A stretch of 64,000 nt of DNA, taken from Pterobdella sp. o SKG-2022 (taxonomy: Eukaryota; Annelida; Clitellata; Hirudinida; Piscicolidae). The stretch lies in NCBI GenBank assembly GCA_964035795.1, contig OZ038322.1, positions 11,734,038 to 11,798,037 on the forward strand, in the 5' to 3' direction. Position 1 is the stretch's first letter; each line of letters starts with the position of its first letter. The translations under genes and the position numbers were made by a program. A model generated the notes under the pieces. That model had not been told where the DNA came from, did not search any database, and saw only the letters and a list, made by a program, of their open reading frames with translations. Positions 39,901 to 50,500 of this stretch are shown here, in pieces.

Positions 39901-41073
39901 TAAAACAAAATGAAACTTTAGTCTAACCATGTTACGAATTATTACAAGCTCTTTAAAGCTCTCTTCCTGTTTTCATAAAATAATTCCATACTTTTGCTAC
40001 TTAAATCGATTTTTAAAACGACACTTAATAATGAAAATGATTTGAAGGATGCTTCTAATGGCTCTGATGATATGTTTCGTGTCCTCAATTACCTCAATAA
40101 TAAAGAATTTCTATATAAAACAAAATGCCCATTTTTGAAGATTATCAAAGAATTATCATTTTCTTGAAAATCATTGAAAAATACAGCGGAAAGAATCATA
40201 TTTCTGAATTGAATTTGGCATAATGAAATACGAAAAAGGTTCAATTGTATCGGATGTGTATGCATTACGACTGATCAGGGCTATCCATTTAATTTGAAAA
40301 ACTCACAAGAAAACTTGTTTCAGTGGAACATCTTAGAAAATAATTTTTATTAACAATATTCTTACCATTAATTTCGAACCGAACAACAAAAAACACAAAA
40401 AAAAGCATAATAAAAATAAACAATAAAAATAATTTCAAAAAAGATAAAAAAACTATTAAAATATGAAAAAACATATAAATAAAAACGGGACTTATTATTT
40501 TTCTATTTAAAGTTCTCAGAAGCGTCAAGTTTTATTAAAGTTCGCATGCGCGCACCATGACTATCCACTTCTTTTGCAGCTCTCCATGTTTATGTGCTTC
40601 CAAAATCTGTCCTTCAATATTGATACTACTGATGTTCATCATTGTTTGCATTATTAAATTGCACCATTAATGAAGTTTGGAACGACTTCATTTGCTAATG
40701 ATCTGTTATTTCACTATGCTCGTGTTTGGAGTACTCCACAAATAATATACTGTGGTATCTACACTTATTGAATGCAACTATTAGCAAGAATTTGAACTAA
40801 ACCATATTCAAGGCATTCATTAATAAGGAAATAATCAAAACAAACACAAAAAACGAATAAAAAAACAATAAGTAATGATTTTATGTAGTACACATGATTA
40901 TAGAAAAGTTTTGTCGACTAGCAGTATCATATATGTCACCGGAACATTTGCAAAAGGAGGTTCAAAATACCCAGCCACACAAACTCAACATTAAGCTAAA
41001 TACCTCCATATTGGCATCTGCAAGAGCTCACCACCAGCATCAACAACGCACATCTCACTAGCCCATGCATCAT
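18006..41073 (-). CDS. Single-pass receptor: signal peptide, SUEL lectin, CUB-like, Sushi, TM, N/Q-rich tail
   Basis: Exons in transcript order: 41004-41073, 34741-34770, 34031-34125, 33464-33653, 31507-32685, 28363-28536, 20387-20474, 18006-18735. Every junction keeps phase; total 2556 bp, 851 aa. Signal peptide: [17 protein letters not shown]. Galactose-binding (SUEL-type) lectin: [56 protein letters not shown]-like domain: [26 protein letters not shown], then after a long Ser/Lys/Asn/Gln-rich insertion [33 protein letters not shown]. Sushi: [13 protein letters not shown] to [41 protein letters not shown], stop-transfer FLKS. The tail of about 240 aa begins YKYFLHNHF, has a basic patch (INRHRKRY), then N-, Q- and P-rich runs. 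Ligand unknown; cell-surface role inferred. Least certain is the 30-nt exon, which can be skipped in phase. Confidence 0.8.
18735..20386 (-). other. Intron of the lectin/CUB/Sushi gene
   Basis: AT-rich, between the TM exon and the tail exon. A degenerate copy of the AAAAGCTTTGTAA motif lies near 18757-18775. I see no exon or mobile element here. Confidence 0.4.
20622..20893 (+). repeat. 15-bp minisatellite, about 18 copies
   Basis: Unit GATGAGGTTAATGGT, nearly perfect head to tail. One internal copy near 20676 and the final one read GTTGATGGT or GTTGATTAA instead. It lies in the intron 20475-28362 of the lectin/CUB/Sushi gene, about 150 bp upstream of the TM exon in the transcript direction. 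The MRLMV-type reading frame over it is a product of the repeat. Confidence 0.97.
21958..22612 (+). repeat. CAT/CTC-rich satellite with a 30-bp higher-order unit
   Basis: 21958-22290 is a (CAT)n microsatellite with CGT and CCT variants. From about 22290 to 22612 it becomes an ordered array with units such as CACCATCGACATTCTCACCA alternating with CCATATCATCACCATCATTA blocks. All three frames on each strand stay open (poly-His, poly-Asp, poly-Ile), which is expected for a 3-bp period and is not evidence for a gene. Intronic in the lectin/CUB/Sushi gene. Confidence 0.95.
22700..28362. other. Long intron portion, degenerate GGAT-type repeats
   Basis: This rest of the intron 20475-28362 is AT-rich with scattered degenerate GGATGAATG, GATAGATGG and TGGATAGATGG runs, especially at 23630-24370, 25930-26060 and 27230-27560. 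No exon with splice signals and recognisable coding content was found, and the flanking exons (Sushi and TM) join in phase without one. Confidence 0.5.
29090..30915 (+). repeat. GTA/GTG trinucleotide satellite with higher-order structure (1.8 kb)
   Basis: Almost pure GTA/GTG triplets. A marker block GTACTAGTGGTAGTGTTAGT followed by AATAGTAGCAG recurs about ten times, with its GTTAG core near 29221, 29359, 29617, 29745, 29893, 30031, 30127, 30256, 30397 and 30564, so larger units of about 96-260 bp have been duplicated. A second marker, AGTAGTAAAAGTAGTA, also recurs. It fills most of the intron 28537-31506 of the lectin/CUB/Sushi gene; in that gene's transcript it reads as CUA/UAC triplets. 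The long poly-Val reading frame is an artefact. Confidence 0.97.
36929..36954. repeat. (AT)n microsatellite
   Basis: Thirteen uninterrupted AT dinucleotides in the first intron region of the lectin/CUB/Sushi gene. Confidence 0.9.
37940..38548 (+). repeat. 12-bp minisatellite (GATGGATGAATG)n, about 43 copies
   Basis: From about 37951 to 38461 the 12-bp unit repeats without a single visible mismatch. It then passes into GATGGATGGATT-type variants up to 38548. The perfect block suggests recent expansion or assembly collapse/expansion. It lies in the intron between 34771 and 41003. The WMNG and WMDE frames over it are not genes. Confidence 0.97.
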
Positions 41074-44000
41074 CTGTAGGTTTGCGCGTTGTGATAATGC
41101 ATGCATCAATATGATATACTTACGTGAAGAAGTTTGTATACAATAAAAAATACAGAAATAGTATTAAGCACCCGATGTTGTCTGATTAATGGAGCGTGTA
41201 ATGCTCCCATTATTCAGGCTCTCCCTACTACTTATTTGTTACCACAAATTAATTTTCGTTTTGACGTTTCTTATGAAATCCATTTTTTTTGTTATTTTGT
41301 CTCAATTTCGTCTCTGTTGTCTCATTTTTGATTGTTTTTTTTCATTAACGAACGTTCGTTTGTTTCGGAAGGTCGTTCACTTTTGTGGGAAAATGTGAAG
41401 TTGCAAAATTGTTTTCACTTTGATTGTTTGGCGCTGTATAAAGCTTCATTGTTGTTTTGATGGTATGTCTAATGGAGTCAATTTATTTTTGTCTTTTTCG
41501 TGACGTGATGGATGGAAGAGATCACCAGAATGATAAAAATAAATATATAAAAAAAAAAGATTGAAAATAAAAAAATAATAGAAATATATTTTCAGATTCA
41601 GAATAGGATATGAGAAAATTAAAAAAAAGATAAAATTTTGAATTGAGATAAGCGGAAAAGGAAATAGATTGGTACAGGAAATAGATTGATCTTTTGATGG
41701 AGTTTGCTTTTAATAACACGTGTCAAACAAATTGACATGGGTTGAAAGATTTTGTTTTAATGTCTTGGTTTTTTTTAAAGCCTCAAGTTTCGACTTTCAA
41801 GGTAAATACGTTACATGACTTTAAACTCTTAGAAAATTTTGTATGGTTAATTTAAAAAAGAAATTGTTGAGAATTTTTAAGGAAAACTTCTAAAGTGCTT
41901 TAGAGGGGAGCGAGGTTATCGAGCGCCATTCATTTAATTTCTGTTTCAAATTGAAAATCAAGTGCATTTTTTGAAATTTTTAATCAATAGATTAATCAAG
42001 AAAACGTCATTTCTATTTAAAAAAGTATTTTCATAAGGATTAAAAAAAAGAATAATATTATCGATTGGTGGAGATATGGACGTTGTCTCTTGTACAAACA
42101 ATCATGGGTGTGTGTGTGTGTGTGTGGGGGGGGGGGGGGGAGGCGGTGGACGAGGTGTGTTTGCACGTGTTCGTTAAGTTTGGTTTTTTTTTTCATTTTA
42201 ATAATTTTTTTGTATAAATTTGTGTGTTTGTTTGCTTGTATTTTGGATGTGTGCGTTTGGAAGTGTGCTAGGATCAAATAGACAAATCGCTTTTATGAAA
42301 GCGTTGGAAAATGTTTCTAGAAATTTGAAAGTTTTCAAAGCAAATTTCTCATCAGCCCTGAACGCCCTGCAATCATTCTTCAAAGTTTTCATAGAAAATA
42401 TGTTTATTTTGTTTAACAAATTTTCCCAAAAATATATCTTGAGTAACTAAATGATGATAAACTAGAAAGCATAAAAAGGAACAAGTAATTGTTGTTATGA
42501 TGATGGTTCATTAGAGGGATGTGATTGAAGAGGCGCTACATATCATAAGGGGGCATGTTGCAACGTAAGGAGGCTTTCATACATCTGGAAGCTGTTTTCA
42601 TTGTCTTTTTCATATTTGTTCTTAAATCAAAATGATACTATTTCTCGCTCGCAAAACAAATTTACAATCGTTATTTGATCGTTTTTTTGAACCTTTTCGC
42701 ATTTTTTACGCTTTTTGTCGTTTTTGTTTATTTTTGCATGTTAATTTAAATGTTCTTCCACTTTTGCTTTATTGTTTTCCATTAGCGCTTTTTTACTTTC
42801 TTATTTACATTCAAAAAAGAATACGAAAAAACAATAAATTCACTTTTAAAAAATAGTCAGACTGTTTTTGATTAAAAATTTCTTCTTTTAAAGCATTTCA
42901 CGTCCGAAAAATGTCTTTTTATTAATAATAACTTGTCTCAGAACACTCGGCATTAGTTTGCACTTAATTTCAAAAAAAGCAAAAATTTAAAACTTTTGTT
43001 TTTTTCAGTGCGGAAATGGAATTTCGGAAAAGCATTACTGCGGAATATTAAAGTCGTTTCTTTGCTCGACATTTGAGTTTTTTGTTTTAAAAAAAACTTG
43101 AAATAATAAAGTCTTGAAACTTTGAAAAACAAACAAGATGAAATTCCACAGGGTGGAGTATGGAAACGACGGTGACGTCACTGCACCACAACCATCACCA
43201 CCATTCTTAACTCTATCTTATCTACTCCATACTCTTTTAACGGTTTTTTTTGTTTCACTTTTTTTATTCTTAATGCTAAATCCTAATTATTTTTTAATTT
43301 TTAATTCCCATTTACTTAACATAATATGCTTATAAAATGTCAAACAAAATTATTACTCACCAAAGTTGAAATCTCAATATCCTCTGAATGATTTTCTTTA
43401 TCAATTTATTTTCTGCTTTTTTGTGAACTCATTGCAAATTTCACACATTTCACTCAATAAATCTTATTCAGTGCTCTTTTTGCTTTCTTCTCTTGTGAAT
43501 GTTGTTCTGAATTCCTAAAAAACCATTGTAAAAGGCTGTTTTTAACCTTTTTGTTCACCAATTGTAAATACAGAGATCAGAGTTGTCTCTTTTCAATTTT
43601 TTTTCAATGTTTTGTAGTCTTTTTGTTCAATTTTTTTTGATTTAGGAGTGTCTTTAAATGTGCGAATGTAATTTCACTAATTTTGTTATTTACAATCAAA
43701 ATTTTTAGAACTTCACTAAATTAAACCAAACTTTTTTTTACATTATATTAAAGCTCACTTTTATTATCTTCATACCAGTTTTATTGCCGTTATACTAGTA
43801 ATTTTCACAAAATATTTTCAAAACATCAACAATACTTGACACTCGAACATAAAAAGCTCAAAAGTTTTTCCAAGTCATCCCTGCTTCGTGTGTTCTTTTA
43901 TAGCTGCCACTCGCACATAAACATCACGCGTTTATTTGCATATGCAAATTTTGTGTGTTTTGTCAAAATAAACACGCACATATAACGAAACATAAGAACT

Positions 44001-47000
44001 CATTAATATATATTCTTATATGAAAATATTTCGAAATTCAAGACACAAAAGGGTAAAGGATTTTTACATTGAATCTTCAACTCACGTCCAACCCAAACAA
44101 ATTCATCGACATCATCAATACTTGATCATAGAATATGAAGTTGATTTTGATTGTGAAATGAAAAAACAGATAACGTGGTGGAATGGAAGAAAAGTGCATA
44201 AAGAGTGCGAGGAGAATAATCGTCTGCAATGCACCATTTCAATTTTTATGGATAAAGATGTGAGCCCTTAGAATTTAATATTCAATATAAGCTTTCAAAA
44301 ATTTAAACTATTTTGCGTATTAACAGAGATGTAAATCGATAAAATAGTATTATGAAAAGATAGATAGAAAGATAAAGAGAGGACAGTGAATGAATCAGAG
44401 ATAAATCAATATTCGTTAGCAGATCTGATATTATTCTCTATTGTCACGTATTTATAGTAGTAGTAGTATTAACAGTAGTAGTAGTAGTAGTGAAAGTTTA
44501 ACGACTGGCTAATTGATTGACTTCCTAGCCGAAGTGCCACGATTTGAAATTTTTGAAACTCTCATTTATGTTATCATCATTAATTAATAATTTCAAAAAT
44601 GTCAAATGAGTGAAAAGTAAAAACTTCTTTGATCAGAACTCATGTTAACTTAATTATATCTTTATGTTCTGAATGATTATATGCGAACATCAAATGGCTT
44701 TGAACAGGTAGAAATTTTGCAATTAACACCATATCTGCTTCACTGCTATCGACCTTTTTAATCTTTGCATTGCAATAATGCGTATATATTTTTTAAAATG
44801 TATACAAGCTTCAGATATATACTTCTGTGTTAATGACATCAGTAAGTTTGATATGTCACAGTGTTAATTTTAAGAATTCTGAGTCATTTTAATTAAAATA
44901 TTTTTCGAAATTAAATAAGCATTGCGTTTTAATTATAAATAATAATTTTCATAATATATAGTCACGTTTTTTAATTACTTATTCAAATAAGGCTTCAATT
45001 AACTGTCTGAGCTTCAACCCTTTCAGTGTATTCAGATTTCTCCATCAATATATATCAAATGAATGAATATGGAAAAATTAAGTTTCGATGAATGGCGAAT
45101 GATGAATGAATGGTTAGATGAATTCATAAATGAATGAATAGAGAAATGAATGAGTGAATGATTAATTTTATAAATGATTTTGAGAATGAATTAATTAAGG
45201 GATTAATAGAAGATTACATAGATAAATGGCTGGATGAAAAGTCAAGTAAATGAATAGATGTGAGCAGAGATGTTCTCAAAAGCATGCTCCATAGATTTTT
45301 CAACTATGTCAATAAGTTTAACGAGATTTATTGTAATATAAAACATTTGAATATAATAAATTTTTTTAACGTTTTAATCTCAATTTCTCACGTTTTCACA
45401 CGCACCATTAGCGGCATTTCTTATTTATTGCCTGGACCCATTTAGCACCTTTTCTGTTTCGTTCTTTTTTTTTAGAAGCTATTTGACAAAAAAAGATGAA
45501 CTTTTCAAATTCACATTAGACTTCTATTTTTAATGAGTTGAGAAACATAAATTTAAAAAAACAAAAATTTCTTAAATTCTAAAATGAGTTGTTTTGTATC
45601 AATATTAGAAGGGTGAATGGGTGGAGAATGAATGGATAGATGGATAGATAAGTGTATGGGCAGATGGATGAGTAGAGAATTATTTGAAACTAGTTTTATA
45701 TTTTGTAATACTAAGAGTTTTGGAAGAGACTGTTAAATCAATGGCTAACCCTACAATCACTCCCGCCTTTATTTATCTTTTTTCGATTTTTAGATATTAT
45801 TAGAAACTCGGATTGCATTAAGTGTTCTTTATTCACCAGTAAAAAACTTCATTAGAAGAAAGTCTTGGTAGAATCTATTTCACGATGAGATTATTATAAT
45901 GGGTCCGAAATTGATAGTTTTCGATTAAAAACGGGACATACATGAAATAATGAGTGCAAAATAATAAATTCAATCGAATTCCGTTTGGACATCTGAAACA
46001 TTCTTAAAACAAACGTTTTTCAGTACTAAAAGTTGAATTCATTTTGTTTTTGATGCAATTGGAAAAAAATTTAGGTGCAAAATAAATTTTGACAATGAAA
46101 AATTACGCTCCACATCATGAGTGCATCTTTTTCGCGCCATCTGAATCTTTTTCCATTCGATTTAATTTAATTAAGCAATAAATTGAACTAATAAACATTA
46201 ATCTTACTCACACACACAAACAACTACCAACACACATACCTAACACACCCATCCATCATACGTTTCTTTCAGTTGAGTTTTGCTTAAAATGTTAAAAGTT
46301 AATGCAGCTTTCAGTTAAAAAAAAACTTTTTGTAAAAATTAAATCTGTTTGCGAAAGTTTTTTAAATGAAACCAGTATGAGCGTGGAAAGCACAAACGAT
46401 TTTAAACATAAAACGATGGAATGGTGCAAAGATATTAAACAAAATTCAAAACTTGAGATATTAAATTTAAGTCATTGTATGAGTATTTTTAAAAAATATA
46501 TTATTGTATAGTTCAATTGAAAACAGAAAAAGTTTAAAAACCTAATAGTTCAAAAGAACGACAATTTATACAACAGAACAAATAAAATTTACATTTATCG
46601 AATTCCAAAGTAAAACAAAACAAATTATAAAAGAGATTGAAACCAAATAGCAACAAACACAAAAGATGAAAAAAATGGCGATCTCATTGTGGGTGAAGAT
46701 GAAATTTTGTGAGGCAGAAACTCTTTCACTATATGCACCACGCCATTCTTCATCCTCATATCCCAATCTTCCACCTCTACCTCCTTTCCATCGGCTTCTA
46801 TGTAATACTCTGTTGTTTGGACATTTTGAACTATTTCAATTCTTATATACTTGTTTAACTTATTTTAGTTGTGTTTTAAAAGGAAATGTGTGGAAGTTGT
46901 TCAGACCCATGTGTGTTGACAATGCTTGGGTCTAAAACTTCTTAGTCTTCAATAAATACCGAACAAATTATTGTGAAAAGTAACATATGAATTATTTTTA

Positions 47001-47100
47001 ATATTTTACACTCAGTAAAAAACAGAAAAAAATTGATGTATGGCATGCGACAATCCAAAAAGTTGTCACAAAAACCAGATGATCACATTCAGACTGTTCA
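41074..47100. other. Spacer upstream of the lectin/CUB/Sushi gene
   Basis: Mostly AT-rich DNA. It holds a (TG)n tract followed by fourteen G at about 42109-42140, degenerate GAATGAATG runs at 45060-45260 and 45600-45680, and small (TAG)n at 44455-44490. The promoter and any 5' non-coding exons of the lectin/CUB/Sushi gene should be here; the ATG exon 41004-41073 is preceded by an AG, so a leader intron is possible. I found no convincing protein gene. Confidence 0.45.
44020..44271 (+). CDS. Orphan ORF, 83 aa, uncertain
   Basis: The ATG follows an AT-rich stretch with TATAACG and ATATAT elements. The peptide is charged and varied in composition, unlike the low-complexity frames around it, with a segment FDCEMKKQITWWNGRKVHKE and two further Cys. 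A GTGAGC donor-like site lies just before the stop, so it could be a first exon. No signal peptide and no recognised domain. It may well be a chance ORF. Confidence 0.2.
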   Translation: MKIFRNSRHKRVKDFYIESSTHVQPKQIHRHHQYLIIEYEVDFDCEMKKQITWWNGRKVHKECEENNRLQCTISIFMDKDVSP

Positions 47101-47174
47101 AAGATACAAACTGTCAACAACTCAAATCAAACACTTTATTAACTGGACAACACTAGGTCTTTGACTAAATAATG

Positions 47175-47440
47175 TCTTGCTTCAGAACGTTCTCTTATCG
47201 CTTAGGACCGACTTAGCCATGTTCAACTGCTGCTCACATGGAGTCATTCCCCAATTCAGGTTTCAAAGCTCTGGTTTCAATATTTGCTACTACCACCAAG
47301 ATCTGCACTGATGGAGGCTCGACAAGAACTTACGTTAGTATCTTCGATGCCACCACGGCACTCACTTACTCGTTGTGTCATGGCATTGTCATATTACGTA
47401 CGCATTGTCACAATAGTCTGGTATAGGACATTCATTATAA
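47175..47440 (-). pseudogene. 28S rRNA pseudogene fragment
   Basis: The minus strand reads as the conserved large-subunit rRNA segment containing TGCAGATCTTGGTGGTAGTA, then GCAAATATTGAAACCAGAGC, and GCAGTTGAACATGGCTAAGT followed by CGGTCCTAAGCGATAAG. In intact metazoan 28S the same blocks occur in this order and spacing. Many substitutions relative to the conserved core (for example CCAGAGCTTTGAAACC for the usual GAGAACTTTGAAGG block) and the short length show it is not functional. It lies 160 bp beyond the stop of the fasciclin-type gene and next to a dispersed hammerhead-like repeat. Translated frames here (starting MESFPNSG or MLLPPRSA) are spurious. Confidence 0.85.
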
Positions 47441-47505
47441 GGGATAATGAAAGTTCGACTCACGAAAAGCTTTGAAATGTTTTTGTACTAGGCTTATTTT
47501 GTTCT
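47435..47505 (+). repeat. Dispersed hammerhead-like element, copy 4
   Basis: GGGATAATGAAAGTTCGACT then CACGAAAAGCTTTGAAATG and an AGGCTTATTTTGTT end. It directly abuts the 28S rRNA relic. Confidence 0.55.
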
Positions 47506-47599
47506 TTTTGAAAGCTTTTATCACATTATGAGGTTTTAGTCGATTGAGCCATCTAAACTTTGTGCTAAAAACTTAATTTTTAGTATTAATTCTATTAGC

Positions 47600-50500
47600 C
47601 TAACGCTTTTTACGATTGATTTCCATGCACATATACGACCCAACAACCTGATATAACAAGCCTTCTTCACATAGCACATCTATTCGATGTTTCACAACAA
47701 AACATCCCGACCTCCCTAAGTTAAACGTTGTCACTAAGTGCGTTTTTTATGTATTATTGTTGTTAGAGTTTATTGTTATCACGGTGTATTATTGAAATTA
47801 GTATTAATATTTTTATTGTGCTTACTTCCATCTTTGTTGGAAACAGTGATATCTCCATTGAAAGTGTTATATTGGACGGAGTGCGATGGTGGGATGGAAC
47901 TGAGATATAATGAAGTTTGACCGACGTGTCGAGCAATCAACTGTGTGTTAGGTCATTAATAAGCACTTATATCTTTATATCAAGAAATGCTAGAGAATAT
48001 AATGTTTGCAACCACAAGTTGGAAGCATGCCCGTAGATTGAAGGTATGTGTACATGCAATGAACTTTTATTCAAAATTATTCGTTCTATTATAGCTTTCA
48101 ATAAGGTAGTCATTGGTAATAGAAATAATATTATTACTAGTATCTTTATAATAATTATTTTTTCCATCAGTATCACTATTCAGTATGAAGGGGTAACAAA
48201 AAATCTATTATTTCGAATAAATGGTCATATACACAGTTTGAATACATTATTAATTGGATATTCACTTCTAACTCACATCGCGCAATTTCTTTTTGTTTTG
48301 CTGTTCACGAAACATGGGTGGTAGCTTTGTGACACCAGCTTTATTAATGACAAAAAAAGTTCCTTGAAAAGTTGGGTTACTTAACGGTGTTTCATACCCT
48401 GTCGTTTGTAGGAGGTTTGAGAGATCTCTGCAAAATTATTTTTTGACAAAAAACTTTTAAACTTATTTATTATGTAAATTTCAATAAATTTATTTTTGAA
48501 AAATTATTATCATCAAAGTTGATGCTATAAAACATTAACAACTCGATAACGATTTCTGTTAAATGTTAAACAAATGATTTACTTTATCTAACAAAGCTTA
48601 TTCAAATAAAAGTGAAGATGAAAGTTCAATTATCTATTGAAAGTGTGTAACTCAACAAGGGTACAATAAAGATACCCACTTGTAATTCATTTCTTCTATG
48701 TACTCTGAGATCATGGCATAAGGGGTGCCAACAATTTTGTTTACCTGAAATCAAATAAACTAATATGATATGTCCAGATGAAGTAGCTTTCTTTGAAACC
48801 TATAAATTGCCATACAAAAACACCAGTTTAGGGCGACATAATGGACAGCTTACAAACAATTACAACATTATTAGCTTAAATGAATCGCTATAATTAAAAA
48901 TATGCTCCAAATAAAACAAAGGCCAATTATTATGGGACATCTATGTAGTTCATCTAGTGATTCTACCATGTTCTTTGGAGCACATTTCATTTTTTTTAGT
49001 GAGCCTTGGCACAATTAATAGAATATTTTACCACGTGAATAACTCCGCTGAGAGTACAGATGTTTGCATCAATAACCATTGCCCTCACATTATTCACCTC
49101 TACTATGAAATCTGTTGGTATATTTATGGAGAGATTAGTGTTATACAAGCAATTTTTTCAAGTCAACTTAAAATTCAAGGGATATTAGTTACGAAATCAT
49201 TAATTTTAAAAATATTCATCTAAAACATTTTTATATCAACCAGATTTTTTTTGTTTTTTTTTCTATAGTATTTTTTTATTTCGCTTGATTTTATCGATTT
49301 TAATATTATCCCGTTTTTATCATTACAAATCTCGAGATCGTATCCTAATAGTATTAATAAAAACGTCTTATAATATTATATTTGAAAACATTTATAAAAA
49401 AAATTAATTAAAATTTTTAGTAATGAAATAAATACTTTTAATTATTTGATAGCAATTGATAAAATATAAACCAAGTGAATCATGGTAAGTTTGCAAAAAA
49501 TATTACTTTGATTTTTTCTCCGTATAGTTGCAGAGTACCCATCTCTCAAAGTAGGAAACTCCATTTTGTCTTCAACCCTGTCTATGTTTATCACCCCTTT
49601 CACAATTAGCATTTTCAATTCCTGTACATTTGAACAAGAGTTGAGTTGGCTAGTAATTTAATTTTTGTTATTAGTCAAACTCATTTATTTTATAGCTGTA
49701 TAAAACAATTTATTTTTTTTTTAATAATATAATCGATTAATAAATTCTACATTTCTCAGCTCCTCAGGTTTTCCTTTCGACAAACTGAATAGTCTAAAAG
49801 CGTCATTTATTGGAGCAAAAATAGTGTATTTTTGGTCATCACTCAGTGGTTTCTCTGGGCCCACAATAGGATTGAGGATGGCTTTGATGTCATGCAGTTG
49901 AGACAGTAAAGTAGTGAAATCACTGAAAGAAGTTCAAAATTATTATCAACTATATAACATTAATACTTTCTAGAACTTTAAATAATTAGTTTAGATTGAA
50001 AAAATATTCAAATGGTTGATAGTTCATCTATGTAAAAACTTTGTATCTTGAAACTAGAACGCCCAAAAAACTGAGCTACTTTTCGAGGTCACACTGTTCA
50101 AAAATTATTGGTTTTCTATTTATGAATTAAAACGTTTTTTCATCTAGAAATATCAATTTTAAAACTTGTTTTCATGCAAAAAGATATTTTATATTCAGAA
50201 AATTCTAGTTTTTTTTACAAGAAAAACATTCAGAAGGTTATACAAAAGTCATAAAAAATGGGTTTTTAACATGTAGAAAGTTCAACCAATTAAGCTCACA
50301 ATTTATTTTAAAAACTTATAATATATAAAAAAATATCATTTTGGATTATTCTTTGAACTAGCTTTTATATTTTGAAAAATTTTAAATAGCTCTTCAAAAG
50401 GTCACAAATGGTGAGTATGGGCGTTCTAATGTTACTTAACTCACAAATGCGTTTGCATAATTGTTTAAATTTGGCAAAAATTGTTACTAAACAAAAAATA

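Larger units (their letters stand above)
34126..41003. other. First introns of the lectin/CUB/Sushi gene
   Basis: Apart from the candidate 30-nt exon 34741-34770 and the tandem arrays listed separately, this stretch is AT-rich with no supported exon. 38940-39330 is rich in degenerate CATCCATC, the opposite strand sense to the GGATG array before it. Confidence 0.45.

Noticed and set aside
32000..42000. A CRISPR array or bacterial-type repeat system
   Set aside because: Tandem arrays have no spacers of even length and the window is clearly animal DNA.
42220..42450. Overlapping 70-76-codon frames on both strands
   Set aside because: Chance open frames in AT-rich spacer next to a TG/G tract; no splice or family evidence.
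47238..47475. Plus-strand frames of about 60 codons
   Set aside because: They overlap the 28S rRNA fragment and are antisense of rRNA.
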